A stretch of DNA of 39,264 nt from Caryophanales bacterium (GTDB lineage: Bacteria; Bacillota; Bacilli; Bacillales; DSM-4216). Where the stretch lies: the NCBI GenBank assembly GCA_014896555.1, contig JADBKC010000013.1, positions 1 through 39,264 on the forward strand, written 5' to 3'. Numbering within the stretch: the first letter of the stretch is position 1; each line of letters opens with the position of its first letter. Of this stretch, positions 25,346 through 33,980 are shown one piece after another. A model generated the notes under the pieces. It did not search any database. It saw nothing but the letters and a program-made list of their open reading frames with translations, and was not told the origin of the DNA. The position numbers and the translations under genes are program-made.

Positions 25346-26170
25346 TTAGCGAAGACTATTCACAAGCCCCATCATTTGATCGCCAAGAGTAACCGCCCGG
25401 GATTGAAATTGATAAGAACGCTGGACGTTGATCATATCCGTCATTTCCTTGGAAATATCGACATTGGACTTCTCAAGCGCTCCTTGTTGAATGCTGATTT
25501 CACTGCGGAGAGCCCCCGTTAAATTGCGGGCGACTTCCCCAATGGCCACTGTGCTGTTAGCCGGCAGCCCGAGCAAGCCATTTCCTTTTTGTTCCAAATA
25601 TTGAGACCTTTCAACGGACACAATTCCCAAATTCACTGCTTGTCCACCTCTAACAGAAATCCTTCCCGTTCTATCCACGATTACGTTTTGAGCTGCCTGC
25701 TGGTTCCATTGAATAGGCCGATTTTGTTCATCTAACACAGGATAGCCTTCGCTGGTGACAAGCATAACTTGATTGCCATTCACAGGGGAAAGATAAAAAG
25801 CGCCGTTTCTCGTAAAACGAATCTCTTCCCGCCCATTTTCCTGAACCAACACTTTAAAGTATTGATTTTCATTTGTCAATGCCAAATCCAATGGACGTCC
25901 CGTTGTTTGAATAGGTCCCAATTTCGTATTCATTTTGGTTTGGGCCAGTTTGGCTCCCGTTCCTAATCGAATCCCTTCCGGTGTCATTCTCCCCACTTCA
26001 CTGTTTGGGTAAAGCTGATTCTGAAACTGTTGGACCAGCAGATCGGAAAAAGCGGCTTCACGGCTTTTAAAGCCATCCGTGTCCGCATTCGCTAAATTGT
26101 TGCTAATGACGTCCAGCTGTTTTTGCAATTGGCCCAATGTATTAGTAGCATTGATTATTGTGCGGTTCAC
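25346..26170 (-). CDS. flhP: FlhP, flagellar basal-body rod protein
   Basis: A 274-residue FlgG/FlgF-type rod protein. It has the N-terminal heptad-rich rod motif (TLGQLQKQLDVISNNLANADTDGFK) and the matching C-terminal helix (MTDMINVQRSYQFQSRAVTLGDQMMGLVNSLR in part), which pack into the axial structure, with a beta domain between. It starts GTG at 26170 with AGAGGAGGAG before it. It follows flhO by 22 bases, as in B. subtilis, where the pair lies apart from the main flagellar operon next to mbl. Confidence 0.93.
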   Translation of the reverse strand: MNRTIINATNTLGQLQKQLDVISNNLANADTDGFKSREAAFSDLLVQQFQNQLYPNSEVGRMTPEGIRLGTGAKLAQTKMNTKLGPIQTTGRPLDLALTNENQYFKVLVQENGREEIRFTRNGAFYLSPVNGNQVMLVTSEGYPVLDEQNRPIQWNQQAAQNVIVDRTGRISVRGGQAVNLGIVSVERSQYLEQKGNGLLGLPANSTVAIGEVARNLTGALRSEISIQQGALEKSNVDISKEMTDMINVQRSYQFQSRAVTLGDQMMGLVNSLR

Positions 26171-26192
26171 TGCTGCTCCTCCTCTTCAGCGA

Positions 26193-27014
26193 CTAGTTGA
26201 TTCTCCCCACTTCATTGACGGCTTTGTCCATGCTGCGGTCATAAGCCTGCAGCACCTTCTGATTCGACTCATACGCACGGTAAGCCGCTAACAGATCGGT
26301 CATCGTTTGAGCGGCATCCACGTTGGATCGTTCGGTAAATCCTTGCTGAATTCGAAAGCGGATATTATTCTCTTGAAAAGCGTTTGGAAGCGTCCCGTTA
26401 TCCAAACGATAAAGCCCATCCCCTTCTTTGACTAAAGCATCGGGATTGGCCGCATAAGACACGCCTAATTGCGCCACATACTCCCCATTATCAAAAATTC
26501 GCCCTTGTTCGTCAATTTTCAAATTATCTGTTTGAACCTTGATTGGATTTCCGTTCGTATCTAGAACATTCAAACCGTCAGCCGTTGTCAAATAGCCAAG
26601 GCCATTGACAGTAAAATTTCCATTGCGTGTATACCGTATGCCATTCGTCCCTTGGACAGCAAAAAAGACCGTTCCCTTTGAATTAGCCCCTTGATTTCCC
26701 GGCACGAATATATCCAACAGCGCCAAATCGGTCTTGTTTCCTGTTTCCTGCAAGTCTCCTTGGACAAAGTTTGGAATGGTTTCTTGCATATAGACACCGG
26801 TATTTAAGCTTCCAATCGGGGAATAGGCAGGTATTTTCGCCAGCTTCCCATACTGGTCCAGGCGGCTTAACAGCATTTCTGGAAAGGCCCGGAGCGAGGA
26901 TTTATCTGTTTTATAGCCAGGCGTATTGGCGTTGGCCATATTATTCGTAAGCAAATCTGTTCTCCTTTGCTGGGCAATCATGCCTGAAGCCGCTGTATAA
27001 AACCCTCGAAACAT
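26193..27014 (-). CDS. flhO: FlhO, flagellar basal-body rod protein
   Basis: A 273-residue paralogue of the next gene. N-terminal MFRGFYTAASGMIAQQRRTD and NNMANANTPGYKTDKS are the rod-protein signature; the C-terminus TMTDLLAAYRAYESNQKVLQ forms the other axial helix. The beta domain carries VQGTNGIRYTRNGNFTVNG. ATG 27014 has CAGAGGTGAATCA before it. It heads the flhO-flhP-epuA-fabZ run, with a 126-base gap after mbl that may hold its own promoter, though I saw no clear sigma-D site. Confidence 0.93.
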   Translation of the reverse strand: MFRGFYTAASGMIAQQRRTDLLTNNMANANTPGYKTDKSSLRAFPEMLLSRLDQYGKLAKIPAYSPIGSLNTGVYMQETIPNFVQGDLQETGNKTDLALLDIFVPGNQGANSKGTVFFAVQGTNGIRYTRNGNFTVNGLGYLTTADGLNVLDTNGNPIKVQTDNLKIDEQGRIFDNGEYVAQLGVSYAANPDALVKEGDGLYRLDNGTLPNAFQENNIRFRIQQGFTERSNVDAAQTMTDLLAAYRAYESNQKVLQAYDRSMDKAVNEVGRIN

Positions 27015-27140
27015 ATTGATTCACCTCTGAAATGGACTGCTGGTTTTATTATACAGAAAACCGTTTGGCAATGCCTTCTCTTTTTAGAAAAAATTCAGTC
27101 TGTTCGCTATAGTTGAGGTCTCCGACATTTTCTTGTATCC

Positions 27141-28142
27141 TTATACGAACTTCCGATTGGATATTTTATCAATATGATCGAGAATGACTCCCGTACCCAC
27201 CGCTACACAACTCATCGGGTTTTCGGCAACGAGCACCGGCACTTTTAACTCATCCGAAAGCAGCTGGTCGATGCCATGAAGCAAAGCCCCGCCCCCTGTT
27301 AGCATTACTCCGCGGTCAATAATATCGGCGGAAAGCTCTGGCGGTGTTTTTTCTAATACGTTTTTGGCCGCTTGGACAATGGCCACAATGGACTCTCTTA
27401 AAACCCCTTCAATTTCTTTCGAGTTAATCGTTAAGGTTCGCGGAAGGCCAGTGACCATATCGCGGCCGCGAACATCCATTTCTTCATTACGATCGTCTGG
27501 AAATACCGTTCCAATGGTCATTTTAATTTGTTCTGCCGTACGCTCGCCAATCAGCAGCTTATACTCTTTTTTTATGTAATTTAAAATTTCCATATCAAAG
27601 TTGTCGCCTGCCACTTTAATGGACTCGGAAGTGACAATGTCTCCCATCGACAGCACCGCAATGTCAGTCGTTCCGCCGCCGATGTCCACTACCATATTGC
27701 CGCTTGGCTGAAAGATATCCATACCGGCTCCTATGGCAGCTACTTTCGGTTCTTCTTCTAAATACACTTTCTTCCCGCCGCTTTTTTCAGCTGCTTCCCG
27801 GATGGCTTTCTGTTCCACACTCGTAATATTTGTTGGACAGCAAATTAAAATTCGCGGTTTGGACATAAATCCGCTTACGTTTAACTTATTTAAGAAATGT
27901 CTTAACATGGATTCTGTAATGTCAAAATCAGCAATCACTCCGTCTTTTAATGGCCGAATAGCGACAATATTGCCCGGAGTCCGACCGACCATTCGCCTAG
28001 CTTCTTCTCCGACTGCCAGCAGTTTTCCCGAATTTCGGTCAATCGCAACGACTGACGGTTCATTTAACACTATTCCTTGGCCTTTTACATGAATCAGCAC
28101 ATTAGCCGTCCCAAGGTCAATCCCGATATCCTTTGAAAACAT
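27141..28142 (-). CDS. mbl: Mbl, MreB-like actin homologue
   Basis: A 333-residue bacterial actin. It has phosphate 1 DIGIDLGTANVLIHVKG at the N-terminus, phosphate 2 MVVDIGGGTTDIAVLSMG near 157-174, and the adenosine motif GVMLTGGGALLHGID near 287-301. Mbl guides lateral wall synthesis in the cell cylinder. The length and the place between spoIIID and flhO single out Mbl from MreB and MreBH. ATG 28142 has AAAGGAG 12 bases before it, a long gap. It is not overlapped by spoIIID, which has its own terminator. Confidence 0.96.
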   Translation of the reverse strand: MFSKDIGIDLGTANVLIHVKGQGIVLNEPSVVAIDRNSGKLLAVGEEARRMVGRTPGNIVAIRPLKDGVIADFDITESMLRHFLNKLNVSGFMSKPRILICCPTNITSVEQKAIREAAEKSGGKKVYLEEEPKVAAIGAGMDIFQPSGNMVVDIGGGTTDIAVLSMGDIVTSESIKVAGDNFDMEILNYIKKEYKLLIGERTAEQIKMTIGTVFPDDRNEEMDVRGRDMVTGLPRTLTINSKEIEGVLRESIVAIVQAAKNVLEKTPPELSADIIDRGVMLTGGGALLHGIDQLLSDELKVPVLVAENPMSCVAVGTGVILDHIDKISNRKFV

Positions 28143-28274
28143 GTTTTATAAGGGCTCCTTTCCTTTTTCTTTCCATTTATGTACAATTTTTAGGAATGAA
28201 GTTCTATATCCCCAATTATTTATTTTACCATAAAACCTTTTCCAAAAGGAGAGCGAAAAAGAAATGGAACGGAA

Positions 28275-28310
28275 AAAGAGGCGGCCTTTCCAGCAATAGG
28301 TCGCCTCTTT
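28275..28310 (-). terminator. terminator of spoIIID
   Basis: AAAGAGGCG (28275-28283) pairs exactly with CGCCTCTTT (28302-28310). On the minus strand TTTTTCC follows. It starts 11 bases after the spoIIID stop. Confidence 0.85.
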
Positions 28311-28320
28311 CCTTTGCCCC

Positions 28321-28590
28321 TTACCGCTTTAAAGCAGCAGGGTTATGCCCGCGGTATTTTTTCTTTGTCGCTTCTCCACCCCGCAGGTGGCGGATTGATT
28401 TATGGTAATCTAATATAGCTTTCACTTCATTAGCTAGTTCAGGATTAATTTCAGGCAATCGTTCTGTTAAATCTTTATGGACAGTACTTTTGGATACGCC
28501 AAACTCCTTCGCGATCACGCGAACCGTTTTTCTCGTCTCCACGATATACTTTCCAATCTTGATCGTTCTCTCTTTGATGTAATCGTGCAC
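28321..28590 (-). CDS. spoIIID: SpoIIID, sporulation transcription factor
   Basis: An 89-residue DNA-binding protein of the mother cell, acting after sigma-E to turn many genes on or off. The helix-turn-helix is IAKEFGVSKSTVHKDL (about 26-41), followed by the basic C-terminal helix and tail (RHLRGGEATKKKYRGHNP) that also contact DNA. GTG 28590 has GGGAGGG nine bases before it. That ribosome site overlaps the stop of a short leader ORF, which fits the translational coupling known for B. subtilis spoIIID and usd. Confidence 0.97.
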   Translation of the reverse strand: MHDYIKERTIKIGKYIVETRKTVRVIAKEFGVSKSTVHKDLTERLPEINPELANEVKAILDYHKSIRHLRGGEATKKKYRGHNPAALKR

Positions 28591-28604
28591 ACCACTCGCC
28601 CTCC

Positions 28605-28703
28605 CTAAATTGGATGTGAGAAGTGTGAAATGAGACTCGCTTTCACTTCATTTAAGTACTGTATTCCCGCATGAAAATAAATTGGTGGTCCTCCCCCGCG
28701 CAT
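28605..28703 (-). CDS. usd: leader ORF coupled to spoIIID (usd-like)
   Basis: A 32-codon frame from ATG 28703 (MRGGGPPIYFHAGIQYLNEV...). Its TAG stop (28607-28605) shares its G with the spoIIID ribosome site; spoIIID starts 14 bases later. In B. subtilis a small ORF, usd, just upstream must be translated for spoIIID to be translated; place and size agree, but I cannot compare the sequences. The true start is open. ATG 28703 has no ribosome site and lies right behind a hairpin. A strong GGGGGAGG follows it, and seven bases beyond stands an in-frame ATT. A GTG at 28739 would add 12 residues. Confidence 0.5.
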   Translation of the reverse strand: MRGGGPPIYFHAGIQYLNEVKASLISHFSHPI

Positions 28704-28708
28704 GCGGC

Positions 28709-28728
28709 AGAAAGCGAGATCGCTTTCT
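28709..28728. other. perfect 8-bp hairpin in the spoIIID leader
   Basis: AGAAAGCG and CGCTTTCT are exact complements around AGAT. In the spoIIID transcript it would fold just before the ATG of the leader ORF, and could block upstream ribosomes or start choice. Confidence 0.6.
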
Positions 28729-28739
28729 ATCTTTACCAC

Positions 28740-29004
28740 GACTGATCAAGTCTTTTTGCCTTTGGATATTTGCTTTTTTAACGATTCCTCACCTCAAACA
28801 CTCTCTCTAATTTTTGTGCAGGTTTGTAATCATTTTATTAGCTTGGTTTAAAATATATGCACGAAATAAGGATTAAGGACAAGGCATGAGCGGACTTTTT
28901 TATTGGCTGAAACAGAGGCGGTTGATAAAATAAGGATGCACCTTGAAAAAATGGATATATTTCTCTTTTCAAACAGCTATTTTGCCTTCTCATACAAATG
29001 AAAG
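28740..29004. other. non-coding region between spoIIQ terminator and spoIIID leader
   Basis: No gene supported. It should hold the sigma-E promoter of spoIIID; CATATATT on the minus strand (28859-28852) resembles a sigma-E -10, but no matching -35 is clear. Confidence 0.4.
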
Positions 29005-29044
29005 TAAAAAAAAACAGAGAGTATGGATTTTATTCACTCTCTGT
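29005..29044 (-). terminator. terminator of spoIIQ
   Basis: ACAGAGAGT pairs exactly with ACTCTCTGT (29044-29036 and 29022-29014 on the minus strand). Nine T follow. It is 12 bases after the stop. Confidence 0.92.
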
Positions 29045-29056
29045 GCATCCAATAAA

Positions 29057-29728
29057 TTACTGGACGGTTTTGTTGATATATTGTTCAGGATTTAAAGGAG
29101 TATTGTTTTTGCGTAATTCAAAATGGACATGAACACCCGCTTTTTCGTTAAACAGACTATTTCCTGCTTTTCCGATCACTTGCCCCTGCTTCACATTTTC
29201 GCCTTCTTTGACTTGAATATCCTTCACAGATTGATATTGTGTCGTAATTCCTTTTTCATGTTCAATTTCAATGACGTTGCCAAGCAAGGCATCTTCTTGA
29301 ATATTCGTTACTTTTCCGCTTAACGCCGCCGTTACATCGAAGCTTTTTCCATCCTTTGCAGCAATGTCAATCCCTGTATTTGGATAATACGTATTGTTAT
29401 AAACGACTAGTGCGGCTTCTTGTTCCTTTTGGGAAGCGTTTTTGTCATAAAATTTTTGCTTAATAACGGCATCATCCTGATTTTTCAATGGAAGCTTCAC
29501 GGTTTCTAACGCCGTATTGACTTCCACCGCTGGTTCACGGCTGCTGTTGTCAGCGGATTGTTGATGGCCCTGATCTTTCGTCGCATTGTGGTCTCCAGTT
29601 GTTTGATACCATACAATACCGGCTATTAAAAGGGCCGCAATGACAAGATATAGGCTCGGAAATACCCAACGTTTTTTAAAGAAAGCTTTCATCTTTCGAG
29701 AAATTCGTTTCTTTTCTTCCTCTCTCAC
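29057..29728 (-). CDS. spoIIQ: SpoIIQ, forespore engulfment protein with degenerate LytM domain
   Basis: A 223-residue membrane protein. A basic cytoplasmic start (KKRISRKMKAFFKKR) precedes one membrane span at about 23-41, a linker, and an M23/LytM domain at about 115-220. In the forespore membrane it binds SpoIIIAH across the gap to make the channel needed for sigma-G activity. The HVHFELRKN motif is present, but the first metal ligand His of the family is Asn here (YYPNTGIDIAAKDG), so the domain should bind protein or wall and not cut, as in B. subtilis. GTG 29728 has GAGGTGAT six bases before it. Confidence 0.95.
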   Translation of the reverse strand: MREEEKKRISRKMKAFFKKRWVFPSLYLVIAALLIAGIVWYQTTGDHNATKDQGHQQSADNSSREPAVEVNTALETVKLPLKNQDDAVIKQKFYDKNASQKEQEAALVVYNNTYYPNTGIDIAAKDGKSFDVTAALSGKVTNIQEDALLGNVIEIEHEKGITTQYQSVKDIQVKEGENVKQGQVIGKAGNSLFNEKAGVHVHFELRKNNTPLNPEQYINKTVQ

Positions 29729-29802
29729 TTTTCATCACCTCAGCTACCATTCTGAACAGGCTGGGTGAATTCTATACCTTTTTCCTAAAATTTTTTTACT
29801 TC

Positions 29803-29833
29803 TTATTTTTCGACAACCAATTGGAAATTATAC
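29803..29833 (-). promoter_or_regulatory. weak candidate sigma-F promoter of spoIIQ
   Basis: On the minus strand GTATAA (29833-29828) and GAAAAATAA (29811-29803) are 16 bases apart, loosely like the sigma-F pattern (GTATA and a G-start, A-rich -10). SpoIIQ is known to be sigma-F dependent; the fit here is only fair. Confidence 0.3.
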
Positions 29834-29875
29834 AACACGATCGCAACCCAATTTCTGGGCACGTCATATGACAAG

Positions 29876-29932
29876 AGAAAAACAGGCACCGCCATCCCGA
29901 ATAAAAGTTCCATCCGGGAAATGCGGCCTGTC
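29876..29932 (-). terminator. terminator of spoIID
   Basis: On the minus strand ACAGGC pairs with GCCTGT, with an inner TCCCG/CGGGA helix. TTTTTCTC follows. It lies 50 bases after the spoIID stop. Confidence 0.75.
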
Positions 29933-29982
29933 CTCCAAAGTTGATCGTCTCATCATGCAAAAAGAAAGGCTCAACTCGCGAT

Positions 29983-31038
29983 TTAAGGAATCGCCGCGCC
30001 CTTTCCATTTTCACTTGATTTTTGCGCGGTGATCCGGTTTTTCAAATAATCTTCTGAAGAGGCAATTTGCACGTGTTGATAATAATGTTGTAAAATCTGT
30101 ATGTAGTTTTTTCCTTCTTTTGCCATGCCATTGGCGCCATATTGGCTCATACCTACCCCGTGGCCATATCCTTTTGTCGTAATGATCATATAATCGCCTT
30201 TTACGATCCAGGAAAAATCTGCAGACTTAAGACCAAGCTTCTCCCTTATCTCCCTGCCTGTGAATTCTTTTCCAGCAATCAAAACCTTCCCTACTCGATT
30301 GCCAGCTGTCCGTTGGATAATCGTGCCGGAATCTTTATTATTTCTTAAATGCACTCCTAATTTTTTTTCAAATTCTTTTACGGGGATGACGGTCTTGGAG
30401 TAATATTGCGGAGATTCTTTATCCCATGGACTTTTGACGCTTTTTAAATATGGTATCGGCTGTTTCCAATAATCCTCTGAGTTTTCCGTATAGCCGTTGC
30501 TGGTAGAAAAAAACGAGGCTAAGATAGGTTCTCCATTATACGTTAAAATTTTTCCAGCGGTTTGTCCCACTGCTTCTTCTATTTTTTTCATCTTCCAATG
30601 ATAATCTTTTCCCCATATTTGTTTTAATTCTTCAGGGCTTTTATATACTTGGTCTTGGACCGTGTCGGTGACATCCGCCCCGTCCGGCGCATCAGAACCT
30701 TTCATTAATTTTTTGACTATAAATGTTCTTGCCGTCAAGGCTTGAGCTTTTAGTGCTTCGATTTCAAAATCCGCTGGCATTTCCGCAGCCACCACACCTG
30801 CCACATATGTTTCCAGCGGCTCCTTTTCCGTTTTATGAAGCGCCGATCTATATACCGCTACCTCTACACTCGATTGTTTTTCCAGCTGAGATTGGCTCTT
30901 ATCCGCCGCACTCTTTTCTGTGATCTTTCCGTTCGTCCCATTATCGGAAAATGGGATGACGAGCAATGCCGGAATAATCATGGCTGATGTTGTTAGAATA
31001 GCTAATAAAATGAACAGTGGATTCCAGTTCTTCATCAT
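29983..31038 (-). CDS. spoIID: SpoIID, stage II lytic transglycosylase
   Basis: A 351-residue membrane-anchored enzyme of the mother cell that cuts glycan strands without water during engulfment, together with SpoIIM and SpoIIP. One membrane span lies at about 7-30. The SpoIID domain has YVAGVVAAEMPADFEIEALK (catalytic Glu in AAEMP), ALTARTF, ILASFFSTSNGYTENSEDYW and the terminal GYGHGVGMSQYGANGMAKEG. ATG 31038 follows GGAGGACAGAACAC. It stands between murA and spoIIQ, as in B. subtilis. Confidence 0.96.
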   Translation of the reverse strand: MMKNWNPLFILLAILTTSAMIIPALLVIPFSDNGTNGKITEKSAADKSQSQLEKQSSVEVAVYRSALHKTEKEPLETYVAGVVAAEMPADFEIEALKAQALTARTFIVKKLMKGSDAPDGADVTDTVQDQVYKSPEELKQIWGKDYHWKMKKIEEAVGQTAGKILTYNGEPILASFFSTSNGYTENSEDYWKQPIPYLKSVKSPWDKESPQYYSKTVIPVKEFEKKLGVHLRNNKDSGTIIQRTAGNRVGKVLIAGKEFTGREIREKLGLKSADFSWIVKGDYMIITTKGYGHGVGMSQYGANGMAKEGKNYIQILQHYYQHVQIASSEDYLKNRITAQKSSENGKGAAIP

Positions 31039-31098
31039 GTGTTCTGTCCTCCAGTAACGTTATTTGAGATGGAAAGGGCAATCGCTTTTCTCATCTCC

Positions 31099-31127
31099 AA
31101 CATATGGTGGAGGACAAGCTTTTATGT
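31099..31127 (-). promoter_or_regulatory. candidate sigma-E promoter of spoIID
   Basis: On the minus strand ACATAAA (31127-31121), a 14-base spacer and CATATGTT (31106-31099), close to the sigma-E pattern (ATA in the -35, CATA.A.T in the -10). It lies about 60 bases before the ATG; spoIID is a classic sigma-E gene. Confidence 0.5.
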
Positions 31128-31228
31128 CAGAAATTTGTTGAATAGAGTCTGGATAAATGGGGCATAATAATGGTGGATGGATCCTTTTGCAAAAGAAGAA
31201 AATAAAAGCGGACGCTAGTTGGAAAACA

Positions 31229-31259
31229 TGATAAAAGCCCGCTTTTTATCAAGCGGGCT
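31229..31259 (-). terminator. terminator of murA
   Basis: AGCCCGCTT (31236-31244) pairs exactly with AAGCGGGCT (31251-31259). TTTTATC follows on the minus strand. It is five bases after the stop. Confidence 0.9.
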
Positions 31260-31264
31260 AGTCA

Positions 31265-32572
31265 TCACGCTTTCATATCGGTGACAACTTTTTCCGTAAA
31301 GGTTTCTTGGTCTTCTTCGTCTACGCGGATGATATCGGCTCCGAGCAAGGCCAGCTTGCCGTGGAAATTCACATATCCCCGGTCCAAATGCTTTAATTCC
31401 GTCACGCGGGTGTAGCCTTCTGCGACTAAGCCAGCAAGTATTAACGCAGCTGCTGCACGCAAATCGGTAGCTGCCACTTCAGCTCCCTGAAGCTTGCATG
31501 GTCCATTAATAATAACAGAGCGCCCTTCAATTTTAATATTCGCATTCATGCGCCGGAATTCTTCCACATGCATAAACCGGTTTTCAAACACTGTTTCCGT
31601 AATCACACTAGTGCCTTCTGCTTTAAGCAAAAGAGCCATCATTTGTGATTGCATGTCTGTCGGGAAGCCTGGATGCGGCATCGTTTTAATGTCTACAGCT
31701 TTTAACTTTTCCGGACCGATCACTCGAATGCCGTTTGCTTCTTCAATAACAGTAACGCCCATTTCTTCCAATTTGGCAATAAGAGAGGTAAGATGCTCAG
31801 GAACCGCTCCCTGAACTAGCACATTTCCTCCTGTTATGGCCGCCGCTGTCATAAAAGTGCCGGCTTCGATTCGGTCTGGAATAATGGCATGTTCCGCACC
31901 GATTAAATAATCAACGCCTTCTACACGAATCGTGCCTGTACCTGCTCCTCTAACATTGGCTCCCATCTTATTGAGAAAATTAGCCAAATCGACAATTTCC
32001 GGTTCTTTGGCGCAGTTTTCAATGATCGTTGTTCCTTCGGCCAATACAGCAGCCATCAATATATTTTCCGTTGCTCCCACACTAGGAAAATCAAGGTAAA
32101 TTTTCGCACCCTTTAATCTGCCAGGAACTTCTGCTTCTATAAAGCCGTTGCCGACTTTGACAACAGCCCCCATCGCTTCAAAGCCTTTTAAATGTTGATC
32201 AATCGGTCTGGAGCCAATTGCACAGCCACCTGGAAGGGCTACCCGTGCTTTCCCAGTACGAGCGAGCAACGAACCCATAACTAATACAGACGCCCTCATT
32301 TTTCGAACATATTCGAACGGGGCCTCAACAAAAACCTCTCTTGATGCGTCTACTACGATTGTATTGTCTTCAAAGTTCACGTCACAGTTTAAATGACGCA
32401 ATACTTCATTAATGGTATACACATCGGAGAGAGCTGGTACATCACGAATGATACTTTTTCCTTTACTTGCTAATATTGTTGCAGCGATAACAGGGAGAAC
32501 GGCGTTTTTTGCGCCTTCCACTTTCACTGTGCCGTTCAGCCTTTTTCCGCCGCGGACGATGATTTTTTCCAA
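31265..32572 (-). CDS. murA: MurA, UDP-GlcNAc 1-carboxyvinyltransferase
   Basis: A 435-residue EPSP-synthase-fold enzyme. It transfers enolpyruvate from PEP to UDP-GlcNAc, the first step of peptidoglycan synthesis. It has Lys22-Asn23 in [10 protein letters not shown], the catalytic and fosfomycin-binding Cys117 in [17 protein letters not shown], and [14 protein letters not shown] near 300. The place between ywmB and spoIID matches murAA, the main isozyme of B. subtilis. The start is TTG at 32572 with GGAGGGGAA before it; no ATG competes. Confidence 0.97.
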   Translation of the reverse strand: MEKIIVRGGKRLNGTVKVEGAKNAVLPVIAATILASKGKSIIRDVPALSDVYTINEVLRHLNCDVNFEDNTIVVDASREVFVEAPFEYVRKMRASVLVMGSLLARTGKARVALPGGCAIGSRPIDQHLKGFEAMGAVVKVGNGFIEAEVPGRLKGAKIYLDFPSVGATENILMAAVLAEGTTIIENCAKEPEIVDLANFLNKMGANVRGAGTGTIRVEGVDYLIGAEHAIIPDRIEAGTFMTAAAITGGNVLVQGAVPEHLTSLIAKLEEMGVTVIEEANGIRVIGPEKLKAVDIKTMPHPGFPTDMQSQMMALLLKAEGTSVITETVFENRFMHVEEFRRMNANIKIEGRSVIINGPCKLQGAEVAATDLRAAAALILAGLVAEGYTRVTELKHLDRGYVNFHGKLALLGADIIRVDEEDQETFTEKVVTDMKA

Positions 32573-32604
32573 GAGTATTCCCCTCCGCGTCCTAATTCTC
32601 TATA

Positions 32605-33330
32605 TTAATATTCAACTGTAATGATTGGTGTGCCGATGACAAAGGTTGTATTGGCGTCCAATTGTTCTTCTCTCAATCCAATTTGCAAATTCATGCGTTT
32701 TTCTCTCAGAGGTAAGCTCTGACCAAATTGTTCTGAATAAGCTGAAATGGAATAGAGATGATCTTCTTTTAGTGCTTCCGTTTCTTTTGCATTTAATGCC
32801 GCCATTATGGAGGAAACTTGATTTGACAAAACTTCCTTAAGTTTACCATTGAACTTCCCCTTTATACAAGAGAAAATCAGAGGGCGGTGAATAAAAATTT
32901 TAGAATAATTTTCTTCGAACCCTCCATGAAGAAAAGAAAGATTTTCTTTTTTTAGGTCACTTCCTTCAACTGTATAAAGGACATACGATTGTTTGTTTTC
33001 ATTGGAAATAATTTGAATGGTTTGGCGGATATTTCCTTCGGTTGACACAGCAGAGTATGAACTTTCTATACTATTTGTATTTTTGGACCAAGCCCAGTGT
33101 GAAAACTCCGCCTGAAGCTTCCGGACAGTTTGTCCAAATTTTTCGCTTTGAATCGGTTCCCTCGTGTGTAAAGACCATGAAGAAATCGTTCCATTCACAT
33201 TTTCCGCCAGATTAGCAAGTGTTTCGATTTCCGGTTTTTGTTTCACCGCTATCGTGTTTTTCCCCAAAAGTAACGTTGAAAAACTCATTATACCAATAAT
33301 AATGACGAAAATGATATCATTCCCTTTCAT
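32605..33330 (-). CDS. ywmB: YwmB-family exported protein
   Basis: A 241-residue protein with a signal peptide or anchor (DIIFVIIIGIMSFSTLLLGK) and a domain of the YwmB (TATA-box-binding-like fold) family. I recognise it by length, N-terminus and its fixed place between ywzB and murA. The function is unknown. ATG 33330 follows AAAGGGGAGAAG. It ends 32 bases before murA and may be co-transcribed with it. Confidence 0.85.
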   Translation of the reverse strand: MKGNDIIFVIIIGIMSFSTLLLGKNTIAVKQKPEIETLANLAENVNGTISSWSLHTREPIQSEKFGQTVRKLQAEFSHWAWSKNTNSIESSYSAVSTEGNIRQTIQIISNENKQSYVLYTVEGSDLKKENLSFLHGGFEENYSKIFIHRPLIFSCIKGKFNGKLKEVLSNQVSSIMAALNAKETEALKEDHLYSISAYSEQFGQSLPLREKRMNLQIGLREEQLDANTTFVIGTPIITVEY

Positions 33331-33445
33331 ACATCTTCTCCCCTTTGGTAACAGTCTTTCCGGTTATCTGGGAGAAATACGTGGGAATCATCGTCATCTT
33401 TCAACAATGAGTTATGTGTACATTTTCACTTGCTAATCGAGCAAA

Positions 33446-33467
33446 CAAAAAGCAGTTAAAAAACTGC
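33446..33467 (-). terminator. small terminator of ywzB
   Basis: GCAGTT pairs with AACTGC around a 4-base loop. TTTTTG follows on the minus strand. It is about 140 bases after the ywzB stop; the 33468-33605 stretch before it holds nothing I can name. Confidence 0.6.
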
Positions 33468-33605
33468 ATCCAATGAAAATAATAAATAAAATTTTTAAAA
33501 ATTCAAGTGTGAAGAACGAACTAAATTATCACGACAATCTAAATTTGAAAATCATTCCATCAGTCCTATGATGCGTGGAATCCATACCTTTCCGCCTGCT
33601 TTTCT

Positions 33606-33842
33606 TTATTGAAACATCATCGGCAGCTGCTGCGACCAAAGCAAATAGTCCAAGAAAAAATTGCTGACAACGGAACCAATAGCAATTGTCAACAAGACGT
33701 ATAACAACCTGGCTTGAAAGACTCTATTCGGTTTAATCAGCTTCTCAAATCTTAGCGCTTGCAGAGCCCAAAATGTAATCGCCATAAACACCAAATGGGA
33801 AAGAATGCTGAGGAGCGCCTGTTGTCCAAATTGCGAAACCAT
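33606..33842 (-). CDS. ywzB: YwzB, DUF1146 small membrane protein
   Basis: A 78-residue protein with two membrane spans, at about 7-28 (ILSHLVFMAITFWALQAL) and 47-70 (VLLTIAIGSVVSNFFLDYLL). The ALRFEKLIKPNR loop between them is typical of the DUF1146 family. ATG 33842 is chosen because GGAGGGATCAGG lies right before it; the frame extends nine codons more with no ribosome site. It is found next to the atp operon in most Bacillaceae. The role is unknown. Confidence 0.88.
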   Translation of the reverse strand: MVSQFGQQALLSILSHLVFMAITFWALQALRFEKLIKPNRVFQARLLYVLLTIAIGSVVSNFFLDYLLWSQQLPMMFQ

Positions 33843-33878
33843 CCTGATCCCTCCTTCCACTTTTTCCACCTGCCAGCT

Positions 33879-33887
33879 ATTGTAGCA
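33879..33887 (-). promoter_or_regulatory. extended -10 promoter of ywzB
   Basis: On the minus strand TGCTACAAT is a TGn plus TACAAT -10, 37 bases before the ywzB ATG. No good -35 is visible. Confidence 0.55.
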
Positions 33888-33928
33888 TAATCTTACATGG
33901 AGAACGACTGAAATACAGCTGCCTAATG

Positions 33929-33980
33929 AGTGAAACTTCCATCAGTGGGGAGTTCATCCCCACCGACGGTTAGTGCAACG
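33929..33980 (+). repeat. structured repeat copy B (half element) upstream of ywzB
   Basis: AGTGAAACTTCCATCAGTGG and the following bases up to GTGCAAC match the reverse complement of 3699-3748 over most positions. It folds as CCATCAGTGGGGA / TCCCCACCGACGG. The second helix and the closing arm of copy A are missing. Confidence 0.55.

Noticed and set aside
27015-27140. Sigma-D promoter for flhO
   Set aside because: TAAA and GCC elements occur but with wrong spacing and a poor -10.
29796-30014. 72-codon minus ORF overlapping the end of spoIID
   Set aside because: Covers the spoIID terminator; no ribosome site or family features.
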